From positions 1,100,079-1,164,078 of the forward strand of contig BQJR01000002.1 in the NCBI GenBank assembly GCA_021604805.1: 64,000 bases of DNA, given 5' to 3'. Under the pieces are notes generated by a model. The model worked only from the letters and a program-made list of their open reading frames with translations, did no database searches and was not told where the DNA came from. Positions within the stretch are counted from its first letter, which is position 1. Each line of letters starts with the position of its first letter. Shown in pieces: positions 1 to 9,883 of the stretch. The DNA is from Planctomycetota bacterium. GTDB lineage: Bacteria > Planctomycetota > B15-G4. Made by a program: the position numbers and the translations under genes.

Positions 1-2187
1 GCTCGCGAGGTCTTCGAAGCGCGCGGTTACCAACGCGAGTTACGTCTCGTGCAGCTCTACGAGCAGCTCGCCGCCGCGCTCTGCGACGGCGAAGCCGCAG
101 ACGACGCGCTCCCGCGACCCGAGAAGCTCGCCGAATTCCCCGATCACCCCGGCCTGTCGCGTTGGGCCACGGCCAGTTGCGCTGCGCTCGCCGGTCGACC
201 CGAGCACGCGCGGGAAGCGGCCCGCGAAGCGCTCGCCGAAGCCCGCGCCGCGGGTGACGCCGCTGGCTGTTGGCGCTCGGCGTGGTTGCTGCTCGGCCTC
301 GAACCCGGGAACGCCGAGGTGGAAGCCGCTCTGCGCGACGCGGCGGCCGCGCTCGGCGGCCCGGTCCGCGCCGCCGAGCTGCGCTGGCGGCTCGGGGGGC
401 CGCACACGTCGCGCGAACTCGCCGCACTGCTCGATGTGTTCGAGACGGCGGGCCTGCACGCGCGCGTGCGGAGCTGCGCCGAACAACTCCGTCGCGCTTG
501 CGAGCGCGAAGGCGACGACGTCGGTCGGCGGCGCGCGGCGGCGCGCGTGAGTCAGGCCGCCGAGAGCATGCTCGACGGGTTGCCCGAGGACACGCACGAG
601 CGCGTCCTGACCCGTCTCGCACGACTGCAACCCGAGGACTCGCACCTCGCCGAGGAGGATCCCATGCAAGTGCAATGGCTGCTCGCGTGCAACCGACGCA
701 TGGCCACCGAGGACGACCTCGAAGGCCTCCTGCTCTCGATCGTGGACATGGCGCTGGAGGTCTCCGGGGCGCGTCGCGGTCTGCTCGTGTTGCTCGCCGG
801 TGACGACGTCGAGGTGCAGGTCGCGCGTCAACTGGATCACGCCGATCTGAGCGACGACGAGTTGCACTTCTCACGGACCGTCGTGCGCGAAGCCGTGCGC
901 GATCAGCGTCCGGTCGTGACCACCGACGCCGCCGCCGACGCGCGCTTCAGCGGCGTGGCGAGCCTGGCCTCGTTGAGCACGCGCGCCGTGTTATGCGTGC
1001 CGCTGCCCGGCGCGAGCGCGCTCCAAGGCGCGCTCTACCTCGACGACGAGAGCCGCCGCGTGCCCTTCGACGACACCGACGTCACCCGTGTTGAAGCGCT
1101 CGCCGATCAAGCGCAGCTCGCGATCCTGAACCTGCGCCGACGCGCCGAGATCGAGCAACTCAACCAGCGTCTCAGCGAACGTGTCCTGTTCCAGGAAGAC
1201 GAACTGACGCGCGCGCGCAGCGCCTTGCGCAAGCAGGGCCGCGTGGCGCCCGTGGGCGGCTTGATCGGCGAGAGCGAAGCGATGCAGCGGCTGTATGCGC
1301 TCATCGAGCGCGTCGGGCCCACGCAGCTCTCGGTGCTGGTCACGGGGCCGAGCGGGGCGGGCAAGGACCTCGTCTCCCGCGCCTTGCACGCTCGCAGCGC
1401 GCGCGCAGAAGGCCCGCTGATCATCGAGAACGTGGCGGCGGTGCCGGGCAACTTGCTGGAGAGCGAACTCTTCGGGCACGTGCGCGGTGCCTTCACCGGC
1501 GCGGATCGAGATCGTCGGGGCCTGCTCGCCGAGGCCGACGGCGGCACCTTCGTGCTCGACGAGATCGGTGAGCTGCCGCTCGATCTGCAGCCCAAGTTGT
1601 TGCGCGCGCTCGAGACCGGCGAGGTGCGCCCCGTCGGCGGGCGCAAGGTGCAGCCGATCGACGTGCGCTTCGTGGCTGCCACGAACCGCGACCTGCTGCA
1701 GCGCGTACGCGACGGCGAGTTCCGCGAGGACCTCTACTACCGACTCAACGCGATGGAGCTACGAGTGCCGAGCCTCTCCGAGCGTCTCTCCGACGTGCCG
1801 CTGCTGGCGCAGCACTTCCTCGAGCGCCTCAACCAGGAGCACCGCACCGAGAAGCGTTTCGCGGAGCCGGTGCTGCGCGCCTTGGTTCAGCGCGCTTGGC
1901 CCGGCGAAGTGCGCGAACTCAGCAACGAGATCGCGCGGCTCTACTTCCTCTCCGATCAACTCATCGAGGAACTGGCGTTGGTGCGCGAGCCCGCGGGCTC
2001 TGCCGCGCCGGAAGCCGAAGCGCAGAGTCTGCGCCTCGACGAACTCGAACGCGCGGCGATCGTGCGCGCGTTGGAAGCCTCTGAGGGTCGCAAGGACCGC
2101 GCCGCGGAACTGCTCGGCATCAGCCGCGCGGGCCTCTACACCAAACTCAAGCGACTCGGCATCGACGCCCCCAAGCGCGCCGACTGA
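1..2187 (+). CDS. Sigma-54-dependent transcriptional activator with GAF domain (5' end outside window)
   Basis: This is the C-terminal and larger part of a sigma-54 enhancer-binding activator. The frame is open to base 1, so the true start lies off the left edge; a GTG at 49 is only the first internal start codon. Counting from 49, an Ala/Arg-rich helical, probably TPR-like region fills residues 1-210, a GAF sensor domain about 220-365, a short coiled coil 365-400 and the AAA+ domain 405-640. Walker A (GPSGAGKD, near 432), the GAFTGA loop that contacts sigma-54 (near 480) and Walker B (FVLDEIGELP, near 502) are intact. A Fis-type helix-turn-helix (AAELLGISRAGLY) ends the protein. No receiver domain is visible, so ligand sensing through GAF is more likely than phosphorylation, but the missing N-terminus could carry a kinase or other input domain. 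Confidence 0.93.
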   Translation, partial: AREVFEARGYQRELRLVQLYEQLAAALCDGEAADDALPRPEKLAEFPDHPGLSRWATASCAALAGRPEHAREAAREALAEARAAGDAAGCWRSAWLLLGLEPGNAEVEAALRDAAAALGGPVRAAELRWRLGGPHTSRELAALLDVFETAGLHARVRSCAEQLRRACEREGDDVGRRRAAARVSQAAESMLDGLPEDTHERVLTRLARLQPEDSHLAEEDPMQVQWLLACNRRMATEDDLEGLLLSIVDMALEVSGARRGLLVLLAGDDVEVQVARQLDHADLSDDELHFSRTVVREAVRDQRPVVTTDAAADARFSGVASLASLSTRAVLCVPLPGASALQGALYLDDESRRVPFDDTDVTRVEALADQAQLAILNLRRRAEIEQLNQRLSERVLFQEDELTRARSALRKQGRVAPVGGLIGESEAMQRLYALIERVGPTQLSVLVTGPSGAGKDLVSRALHARSARAEGPLIIENVAAVPGNLLESELFGHVRGAFTGADRDRRGLLAEADGGTFVLDEIGELPLDLQPKLLRALETGEVRPVGGRKVQPIDVRFVAATNRDLLQRVRDGEFREDLYYRLNAMELRVPSLSERLSDVPLLAQHFLERLNQEHRTEKRFAEPVLRALVQRAWPGEVRELSNEIARLYFLSDQLIEELALVREPAGSAAPEAEAQSLRLDELERAAIVRALEASEGRKDRAAELLGISRAGLYTKLKRLGIDAPKRAD

Positions 2188-2193
2188 GCTCAG
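2184..2193. terminator. Palindrome spanning two convergent stop codons
   Basis: The ten bases CTGAGCTCAG form a perfect palindrome that contains the TGA of the upstream plus-strand gene and the TGA (as TCA) of the convergent minus-strand gene, which are only two bases apart. It is too short to be a convincing terminator by itself; it is listed because no other signal exists at this junction. Confidence 0.2.
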
Positions 2194-3920
2194 GGTTGCA
2201 GCGGGAGCGCGTCGCCGGGGGGGAGTTTGAGTCGCAGCGAGTTGCCCGGTCCACCCAAGATCGCGAAGAGCTGTGGGTCGCCGAGCCCGATCAGCAGCGC
2301 GCCGGAAGGCAGGAAGGCCAATCCTTCGGAGACGGCGTCGAGCGCGCCTGTGATCGGTGTCGCGGTCGCGCTCACCAGCGACAGGTGCAGCGGCATCTCG
2401 CTGCCGTCACTGAAGCGCGCGACACAGGCCGCCTGCTGATCGTGCGTCGCGGCGGCGAAACGATCGAGCGCGATCACGCCGGGCGGAAGCGGCACGGAAC
2501 GCAACGCTTGTCCCGGTGAGAGCACGTCGAGGCGCGTGGGCTGGCCGCCGAACGCTTGGCGCACGAACAACACGGAGCGACCCGCGGGCCTCACCTCGAT
2601 GAACTGATCACCTCCGGGCACCAAGTTCTCGATCGCGTTCGTGCCGGTGAGGTCGAGCGCGATGTATGCCTCGTCGCCGTCATCGGGGTCGATCTCGAGC
2701 AACAGTCGGTCGCCTGCGGGTGACTCGAAGGCGTGGCGGAGCTCCAGCTCGCCGCCGATCAAATAGGGCGGCGCGGTCTCACCCGAGGTCTGCGAGATGT
2801 TCTGGAGCGTGGCGCCCGGTTGAGTGAGGTCGAGCGCGTAGAACTCTCCGCGATCGAGGAAGTTCTCGGGTTCGTCTGCCTGGGTTTCGCCCACCGCCAG
2901 CACGAGCTCGTTGTTGACGGTGAAGTCGAGGATGCTGCTGCCGTCGAAGGTGTCGGCCACGTTCGCGTCGGCGGTGACCTGCGTGGGGAGTTGCGCGGAG
3001 TCGATGCGACGCGTGAAGACTTCCTTCACGAGCACGGTGGAGCGCCAGGCGAGGAAGCTGCCGTCGCGCGAGAGCGCCAGCAATGGGCCGTCGAGGTCGC
3101 GGAGGTTGGGCAGGTCGTAGTCGGCGGTGTCGTCGAGCACGAGGTCGAGTGCGCTCTCGCGAGTGGCGTGCCACAGGCGACGCGCGTCCGGGGTGGTCTC
3201 GGACACGGCCGCCACGCTGCGTCCGTCTCCCGCCACGGCCAACTCGGCGCAGAAACTCTCGCCCGGAGCGAGCGCCGCGCTCACGACTTCGAAGCGGCGG
3301 TCGAGCGCATCGAGTTCGGCGCGCCAGACCTGACCCTCGGCGACCATCCAGGCGGTGTCGTTCGACACGCGCAACGACTCGCCGGCCACGGCAGCGGGAG
3401 CGCTCGCGGCGGTCAACTCGTGTGCGCTGCGCGGACCACGCGTGTCGAGCAACCACACGCGATCGTTGCTCGTGGCGATCAGCAACCAACGTCCGTCGTC
3501 TGACGCGGCGAGCCAGGTCTGGAGCGCGCCGCCCGCCTGCGCGGAAGTGATCAGTGTGCGCGGGAGCTGTTGTCCGTCGACGAGCAACACGCGGTCGAGC
3601 GTGCCCTGGCTCGCGAGGTACACCGCGCCCCCTTCGGGGAGCTGCACGTGCGGCGCCGCGCTCCCGATGCCGCGCAGGTTGGGCAGATCAGCGCGCAGGC
3701 TGTGGAGCCGGGCGCGACCAGCCAGCTGCGGCCGCTGGAACACCATGTTGCGCAGGCGCTGGAGCGGTATGCCGAGCGCGCTGTCGATGCTCAGCAGCTC
3801 GCGGGTTCCGTCGCCGAGATCACGCGCCAAGCTCGCGGTCTGGGCGGGCGCGGGTGTGGCGAGCGGCAACATCAGGGCTGCGGCGAAGCAGGCCAGCCGG
3901 GTCGTGGTGTGTGCGTTCAT
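2190..3920 (-). CDS. Exported protein, probable beta-propeller, unknown function
   Basis: The product is 576 aa and begins with a clear signal peptide (ATTTRLACFAAALMLP-like core ending PAPAQ), so it is exported. The rest consists of repeated beta-rich blades with patterns such as AASDDGRWLLIATSNDRVWLLD and ALSRDGSFLAWRS, the SxDGxxLxW-type blades seen in TolB/WD40-like propellers. No catalytic motif was recognised. The start at 3920 was chosen over upstream in-frame starts because the signal peptide begins there and a GGAG ribosome site lies about 9 bases upstream. The gene runs convergently into the sigma-54 activator with a 2-bp gap and is divergent from the exported protein at 4330. Function is unknown; the propeller call is a pattern reading. 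Confidence 0.75.
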   Translation of the reverse strand: MNAHTTTRLACFAAALMLPLATPAPAQTASLARDLGDGTRELLSIDSALGIPLQRLRNMVFQRPQLAGRARLHSLRADLPNLRGIGSAAPHVQLPEGGAVYLASQGTLDRVLLVDGQQLPRTLITSAQAGGALQTWLAASDDGRWLLIATSNDRVWLLDTRGPRSAHELTAASAPAAVAGESLRVSNDTAWMVAEGQVWRAELDALDRRFEVVSAALAPGESFCAELAVAGDGRSVAAVSETTPDARRLWHATRESALDLVLDDTADYDLPNLRDLDGPLLALSRDGSFLAWRSTVLVKEVFTRRIDSAQLPTQVTADANVADTFDGSSILDFTVNNELVLAVGETQADEPENFLDRGEFYALDLTQPGATLQNISQTSGETAPPYLIGGELELRHAFESPAGDRLLLEIDPDDGDEAYIALDLTGTNAIENLVPGGDQFIEVRPAGRSVLFVRQAFGGQPTRLDVLSPGQALRSVPLPPGVIALDRFAAATHDQQAACVARFSDGSEMPLHLSLVSATATPITGALDAVSEGLAFLPSGALLIGLGDPQLFAILGGPGNSLRLKLPPGDALPLQP

Positions 3921-4329
3921 GGTGGGTTCTCCGGGCTCTTCAGCGTTTGCAAAGTACTCCCTGCTGGAAACCCAGCAAGCCGCGTGCCGCTCGGCCCGAG
4001 GCCGCGAGGGAGGTTCTCTGGACGTGTGAACCGCCGCTTGCCAGCGGGTGTCTTGATCCTGGACGTGGCGTCGACCCCTTCGACGTGGCAGCTGCACAGC
4101 ACCGCGCCGATCCCCGCTCCGCGAGCTGCCGCGAAGGCCAGGATACGGCGTTCGCGCCCGCACTACGTGGGATCTGCGGCATTGGCACGCCGTGTGTAAC
4201 GGACCTCGGGCGCGCCGGCGGGCCGAACCCGCTCCGAGGCTCTTTCCCTGGCGAGGCTGCCCGGCCCCGTCTCTCCCACCGGGGGCGGTCCGCCGCGCGC
4301 AACTTCCCTCCCTTCCTTTGGAGCGCACC
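3921..4329. other. 409-bp divergent intergenic region
   Basis: No gene is supported here. It must hold the promoters of the two divergent exported-protein genes. A small hairpin (TGCTGG/CCAGCA, loop of 4) lies at 3962-3977 in the leader of the minus-strand gene, and a second inverted repeat (CGTCGA/TCGACG) lies at 4069-4085 inside a direct repeat of GACGTGGC. A TGTAAC element at 4195-4200 is shared with the leaders of the exported-protein genes at 6154 and 8849. Confidence 0.5.
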
Positions 4330-5838
<1,509 letters not shown>

Positions 5839-6153
5839 TCACGGCGCGAGAGAGCGCTGCGCAGCACTGCGGCGAGGGAGGCCTTCGGGTGTCCCTCGCC
5901 GCTTTCGTTAGCGCGTCGAGCGGGTGCGGGTTGGTGGGGGGGGCTGGAAGCGTCGGTGTGGGGCGGAAGCTCGGCGGGGAAGTCGTGCTTCAGCGCTTGT
6001 GAGTGCGCGTCCTCGCACCCGCCTGTAACCCCACGGCCAGCTCCGCCCACCTACCGGGCGACCCGTCGAAAGGCCCTCATCCTTGCGCTCTCCCCGCTGC
6101 AAGGGATGCTCAGGGGGCGCCGACGACCTTCCCGCCTTCCCTGGAGTTGCACC
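5839..6153. other. 315-bp intergenic region
   Basis: The stretch between the two exported-protein genes contains the terminator at 5869-5902, a run of G residues around 5935-5942 and a TGTAAC element at 6024-6029, 125 bases before the next start. No coding frame here is convincing. Confidence 0.5.
5869..5902 (+). terminator. Rho-independent terminator after the polyglycine-linker gene
   Basis: Perfect 11-bp arms GCGGCGAGGGA (5869-5879) and TCCCTCGCCGC (5892-5902) flank a 12-base loop and are followed directly by TTTCGTTA. It begins 30 bases after the TGA of the gene ending at 5838. Confidence 0.85.
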
Positions 6154-6900
6154 ATGATCGTGCGTTCTGCCCTGCTGCTGATGTCCGCCGCCGCGCTCTT
6201 CTCCGGCGAGCTCCGTGCCCAATCGGCGCCCGACGCTCCCCCGGCGCCCCGAGCTGAAGTCGCTGTCGAGGTCGAAGACGCCGCGCCCAGCGCTGACGCA
6301 GAACGCGCCGAGTCGGGCGAACGTGGCGACGACGCCGTGGGCGCCGAGCGCCGGGAGCAACGCGCGGAGCGTCGCGAGTCGCGCAAGGAGGGTCGCGAGG
6401 GTCGTCGCGAAGCTCGCCGCGAAGGTCGCGAAGGTCGCGAAGGTCGCGCAGGCCGCGAAGGCCGCGAAGGTCGCGCCCCGCGCCTGCGTCGCGGAGCCTC
6501 CGAGGTTGGTGACGCCGGCGAAGCGCGCTCGGAACAGAAGGCGCGGAAACGCGAGGCCGGCGCGAAGAGCGACGACAAGAAGCAGGGCAAGCGCGCCAAG
6601 AGCAAGAACAAGCAGGCGAAGCGCGCCAAGCTGAAGGCCAAGGTCGACCGCAAGCGTTCGGCCCAATCGAAGAAGCTCGCCAAGCGTGCCAACAAGACTG
6701 CCGACCGCGCGGCGCGTCGGGTGGAGCGCGTCGAGCAACGCCTGGATCGCCTCGAATCCTCGAGTGGTCAGGCGCGCTCCGGCAACCGCGGCGCGCAGCG
6801 CGGGCCGCAACGTGAGCGTGCGCGTCGTCCGCTGCTCGAACGCTTCCGCGCGCCGGAACGCGCCGAGCGTTCGAGCCGCGCCGTCCGCCGCGCACGCTGA
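6154..6900 (+). CDS. Exported, extremely Arg/Glu/Lys-rich low-complexity protein
   Basis: The product is 248 aa: a signal peptide (MIVRSALLLMSAAALFSG, cleavage near AQS), an acidic/alanine stretch to residue 55, then charged low-complexity sequence dominated by repeated EGR/AGR tripeptides (residues about 75-112, encoded by near-perfect GAAGGTCGC 9-mers at 6419-6477) and a Lys/Arg-rich, probably coiled or disordered tail. The ATG at 6154 was chosen for the signal peptide and the GGAG 8 bases upstream. The gene ends 5 bases before the ECF sigma gene at 6906 and may be co-transcribed with it. The protein should be strongly basic; binding to polyanions outside the cytoplasm is an inference. No family was recognised. 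Confidence 0.7.
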   Translation: MIVRSALLLMSAAALFSGELRAQSAPDAPPAPRAEVAVEVEDAAPSADAERAESGERGDDAVGAERREQRAERRESRKEGREGRREARREGREGREGRAGREGREGRAPRLRRGASEVGDAGEARSEQKARKREAGAKSDDKKQGKRAKSKNKQAKRAKLKAKVDRKRSAQSKKLAKRANKTADRAARRVERVEQRLDRLESSSGQARSGNRGAQRGPQRERARRPLLERFRAPERAERSSRAVRRAR

Positions 6901-6905
6901 CGCAC

Positions 6906-7547
6906 GTGGCCGCCAGCACTTCCTTCGGCGCCCCGCCCAGCGTTCGTGTCTTCGAGCGCTGGGTGGAATGCGTGCAGGCCTCGCGCTCGACCGAGCGCGT
7001 GGAGCGGGGCGACTCGGGCGTGGATCGCGCGGAAGTCGAGGCGAGTCTGGGCGGCGACCACGACGCCTTCGCGCGACTCGTCGGGCGGCACCAGCCGGCG
7101 ATCGCGCGCCAGATGTTGCGCTTCACGCGCGACCGCGGGCAGCGCGAGGAGCTCGTCCAGGATGTCTTCGTGGAGGCCTATTCGAGCCTGGCTGGCTTCA
7201 GCGGACGCGGCTCCTTCGCCGCGTGGTTGCGCGTGCTCGCCGTGCGCACCGGCTACCGTTTCTGGCGCGAACGAGATCGTGAACGCGCGCGTCGCGCCTC
7301 CGCCGACGAAGCGCTCCCTCCCGCGCCCGACGGCAACGAGCCGCGCGAAGCCGCCGAGTGGTTGCACGCCTTACTGGCCAAGCTCCCGCCGCGCGATCGT
7401 CTCGTGCTGAACCTCCTTTATCTCGACGACTGCAGCGTGGCCGAGGCCGCGGAACTCACAGGCTGGGGCCTCAGCATGGTGAAGGTGCAGGCCTTCCGCG
7501 CGCGCAAGAAGTTGCGCGCACTGCTCGACGCGGAGCAGCGCCGATGA
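6906..7547 (+). CDS. ECF-type RNA polymerase sigma factor
   Basis: The 213-aa product has the two domains of an extracytoplasmic-function sigma factor: region 2 at about residues 50-125 (DAFARLVGRHQPAI..., EELVQDVFVEAY, GSFAAWLRVLAVRTGYRFWR) and region 4 at about 155-208 (LPPRDRLVLNLLYLDDCSVAEAAELTG...). It should direct RNA polymerase to a small regulon. The start is a GTG; internal ATG-less starts further in (for example near residue 40) are possible because the first 45 residues are poorly sigma-like. The stop overlaps the next start as ATGA, so the two downstream membrane proteins are translationally coupled and are candidates for its regulators. Confidence 0.92.
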   Translation: MAASTSFGAPPSVRVFERWVECVQASRSTERVERGDSGVDRAEVEASLGGDHDAFARLVGRHQPAIARQMLRFTRDRGQREELVQDVFVEAYSSLAGFSGRGSFAAWLRVLAVRTGYRFWRERDRERARRASADEALPPAPDGNEPREAAEWLHALLAKLPPRDRLVLNLLYLDDCSVAEAAELTGWGLSMVKVQAFRARKKLRALLDAEQRR

Positions 7548-7822
7548 GCGAACCGCGGGGTCTCGACAGATTCAAAGAGCTGGCCCGTGCGGCTTCGCGC
7601 GAGGCGCCGGAACCGCTCGACGTGCGCGCGGCGGTGCTCGATCGCGTGGCGCAAAGTCCGCCGCTCGAGGTCGGCGTGTTGCGCGAAACCTCACTGGTCG
7701 CGGCCGCGGGCTTCTCCTTGGCCGCCGCCGCGGTCGCGCTGGCGGCCGCGTCACCCTGGATCTCCGGCATCTTCGACCCCATGGTCCAGTTGCTGCAGAG
7801 CACGCAGGAGCTCGTGCCTTGA
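7544..7822 (+). CDS. Small membrane protein coupled to ECF sigma, candidate anti-sigma
   Basis: The 92-aa product has a cytoplasmic N-terminal half (RFKELARAASREAPEPLDVRA region) and one transmembrane helix at about residues 48-70 (SLVAAAGFSLAAAAVALAAA). It overlaps the sigma gene by ATGA and the next gene by TGATG. The position is that of an anti-sigma factor, but the HxxxCxxC zinc motif of the ZAS family is absent, so the assignment is contextual only. Confidence 0.7.
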   Translation: MSEPRGLDRFKELARAASREAPEPLDVRAAVLDRVAQSPPLEVGVLRETSLVAAAGFSLAAAAVALAAASPWISGIFDPMVQLLQSTQELVP

Positions 7823-8256
7823 TGCGCGTTTCCTCACACGGACATCGCGCGTGGCTGAGCTGGCTGCTCGTGGCCCTGATCTTCGCCGGGGGTGCGGGCG
7901 TGGGGGGCGGCGTGGCGATCATGTGGATGGGACGGCATCTCGACGTCGAGCCGCCAGAGCCCGAGGTCATCGCCGACGAACTCAGCGCCCAGATGGCCGA
8001 GGAGTACGACCTCAAACCGAAACAGCGCGAGCATGTGCGCAGCGTGATCCTCAAGCGTCACGAGCTGATGCAGTCTGCGCGTGACCGGCTGCGCGACGAA
8101 CTCGACCCCGAGCTCAACCAACTCGACACCGAGATGGCCGCGGTGCTCGGGCCCGAGAAGGCGCTGCGCTGGAAGGAGCGCTTCGAGAAGACGCGCGGGC
8201 GTTGGGGAAAGCGCCGCTCGCGTCGCGAGCGCGCTTCGAAGGAGATCGTGCGCTAG
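7822..8256 (+). CDS. Membrane-anchored periplasmic protein, Spy/heavy-metal-sensor-like
   Basis: The 144-aa product has one N-terminal transmembrane segment (about residues 12-36, LLVALIFAGGAGVGGGVAIM) followed by a charged helical domain with the pattern LKPKQREHVRSVILKRHELM and LNQLDTEMAAVLGPEKALRW. This layout, a short helix-rich periplasmic domain with spaced Leu/Arg, resembles the Spy/CpxP and periplasmic heavy-metal-sensor proteins that often sit in ECF operons. It starts at the ATG overlapping the previous stop. It may sense envelope stress for the sigma factor at 6906; the family link is moderate and the role is inferred from neighbours. Confidence 0.7.
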   Translation: MRVSSHGHRAWLSWLLVALIFAGGAGVGGGVAIMWMGRHLDVEPPEPEVIADELSAQMAEEYDLKPKQREHVRSVILKRHELMQSARDRLRDELDPELNQLDTEMAAVLGPEKALRWKERFEKTRGRWGKRRSRRERASKEIVR

Positions 8257-8301
8257 GCTGTGGCAGCGCCCGATGCGGCGCGATTCCCACGGAGACTGGC
8301 G

Positions 8302-8733
8302 ATGAAGGTCCGCGATGTCATGCAGGCGAGCGTGCGCTCTGTTCCGAGTGACGCCACGGCGCGCGAGGTCGCCGTGATCATGCGCGGCGGCGCCTTCCGG
8401 CACGTGCCCGTGGTGGATCCGAAGGACGAAGTCGTCGGCATCGTGTCGGACCGCGATCTGCTCAACGCCGGTGCGGTCTTCGACATCGAGTTGCACGAAC
8501 GCAGCGAGTCGGGCATCCCCGCGGAGATCGTGGTCTCGGCTGTGATGACCGAGAACCCGATCACGATCGGCCCCGACGCGCAGCTCGCCGACGCCGTGAG
8601 CCTGCTCGCCGACAAGAACTACGGCGCGCTCCCGGTGGTCGACCAAGGTCGGCTCGTGGGCATCCTGAGTTACGTGGACTTGCTGCGGGTCTTGCGCGAG
8701 TTGCTCAGCAAGGCCGACGCGCCCGCGAGCTGA
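8302..8733 (+). CDS. Two-CBS-domain protein
   Basis: The 143-aa product consists only of a tandem CBS pair: CBS1 at about residues 3-58 (VRDVMQASVRSVPSDATAREV... GIVSDRDLL) and CBS2 at about 78-133 (VSAVMTENPITIGPDAQLADAV... GILSYVDLLRVL). Such pairs bind adenine nucleotides and regulate enzymes or channels. The ATG at 8302 gives the usual KVRDVM beginning and has GGAG about 8 bases upstream; the longer frame from 8260 adds an unlikely leader. It lies 45 bases after the ECF operon. No partner enzyme is obvious nearby. Confidence 0.9.
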   Translation: MKVRDVMQASVRSVPSDATAREVAVIMRGGAFRHVPVVDPKDEVVGIVSDRDLLNAGAVFDIELHERSESGIPAEIVVSAVMTENPITIGPDAQLADAVSLLADKNYGALPVVDQGRLVGILSYVDLLRVLRELLSKADAPAS

Positions 8734-8848
8734 GGTGCTGAGTGCGCCACGGTCGCGCCACGAGCGCGCGCCGTGATCGTGTAACGCTCGGTGAGCGCCA
8801 GGGTGTAAGCGGGGCGAACCCCCGACCCTTGGCCCACCGGAGCTGACC

Positions 8849-9883
8849 ATGATTCGTCTCGCACTGCCGCTGCTCGCGGCGCTCGGACTCGCGCTGCCGC
8901 TGGCGGCGCAGCAACTGCCTGCACAGTTCGTCGATGCGGAGGCGCGTTGGGTCGCGCACGTGGACGTCGGCGGCGTGTTCAAGTCGGAGCTGCTGCGCCA
9001 CGTGCTCAACACCGAGGGCGTCGACGTCAGCTCCGATGAACTCATCGAGATGGCCAGCGCCTACGACCTCGATCCCGGCCGCGACATCCGCAGCATCACG
9101 GTCTACGGCACGGAAGAAGATCCCGAGCGGGCCGTGGCGCTCGTGTCGGGCACGGCCGCGCTCTCCAAGGCGATCGACCACTTGTTGGTGGCGCTCAAGC
9201 GCACCGAGGTCTCGGCGAACGGCGTCACGCTGCATCGCTGGAGGGAACGCGAGGGCGGTGACGACTCCATCTACACCTACATGGCGAGCAAGGCCGACAC
9301 CGACGAACGCGTGCTGATCGTGTCGGCGCAGCCCGAGGTCGTGGCGCGGGCCGTGGCCGTGGTGCGCGGTGAACGCTCGAGCCTCTCGGGCTCCGATCCG
9401 AGCCTGACTCGCACTCCCGCGCCGGGCACCTTGTTCTTCGCCACCGTCAGCGAGTCCTTGCTGAAGCAGCTCGACCTCGACGGCGACGCGCCGATGCAGG
9501 TCACCGAGATGGTGCGCGGCGTGCGCGTCGAGTTCGGTGAGCACACGGGCAGCACCTTCCTCGATGCACGCGTCACCACGGCGCAGGCGGCTCAGGCGGC
9601 GCAACTGCTCGCGATCATCGAGGGTGGTCGCGCCTTCCTGAACCTCGCGGCGAGCGCGGAGCCCGAGGCTCGCAAGGCGCTGCCCTTCGTGCAGCGTCTC
9701 GCCGTGCAGCGCGACGGCAGCGATGTCCATCTGCGCCTCGAGTACCCCACGGCTGAGCTGATGACGATGTTGCACGAGTTGTCCGACGGCGAGTTCGGTC
9801 ACGACGTGGACATCGAGTTCAACACCGACTTCAAGCAGCCCGCGAGCGACCCGAAGCCAGCCGGAAGCACGGGTTGGCGTTGA
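8849..9883 (+). CDS. Exported protein of unknown function
   Basis: The 344-aa product has a signal peptide (MIRLALPLLAALGLALPLAAQ). The mature part alternates strands and helices: an N-terminal VGGVFKSELLRHVLN region, the VALVSGTAALSKAIDHLLVALKR segment, a RVLIVSAQPEVVARAVAVVRG segment and a C-terminal half with LDARVTTAQAAQAAQLLAIIEGG. No catalytic motif was found. The C-terminus overlaps the next sigma gene start, so it is probably in one operon with it. A TGTAAC element lies 64 bases upstream of the start (8780-8785). Function unknown. Confidence 0.75.
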   Translation: MIRLALPLLAALGLALPLAAQQLPAQFVDAEARWVAHVDVGGVFKSELLRHVLNTEGVDVSSDELIEMASAYDLDPGRDIRSITVYGTEEDPERAVALVSGTAALSKAIDHLLVALKRTEVSANGVTLHRWREREGGDDSIYTYMASKADTDERVLIVSAQPEVVARAVAVVRGERSSLSGSDPSLTRTPAPGTLFFATVSESLLKQLDLDGDAPMQVTEMVRGVRVEFGEHTGSTFLDARVTTAQAAQAAQLLAIIEGGRAFLNLAASAEPEARKALPFVQRLAVQRDGSDVHLRLEYPTAELMTMLHELSDGEFGHDVDIEFNTDFKQPASDPKPAGSTGWR

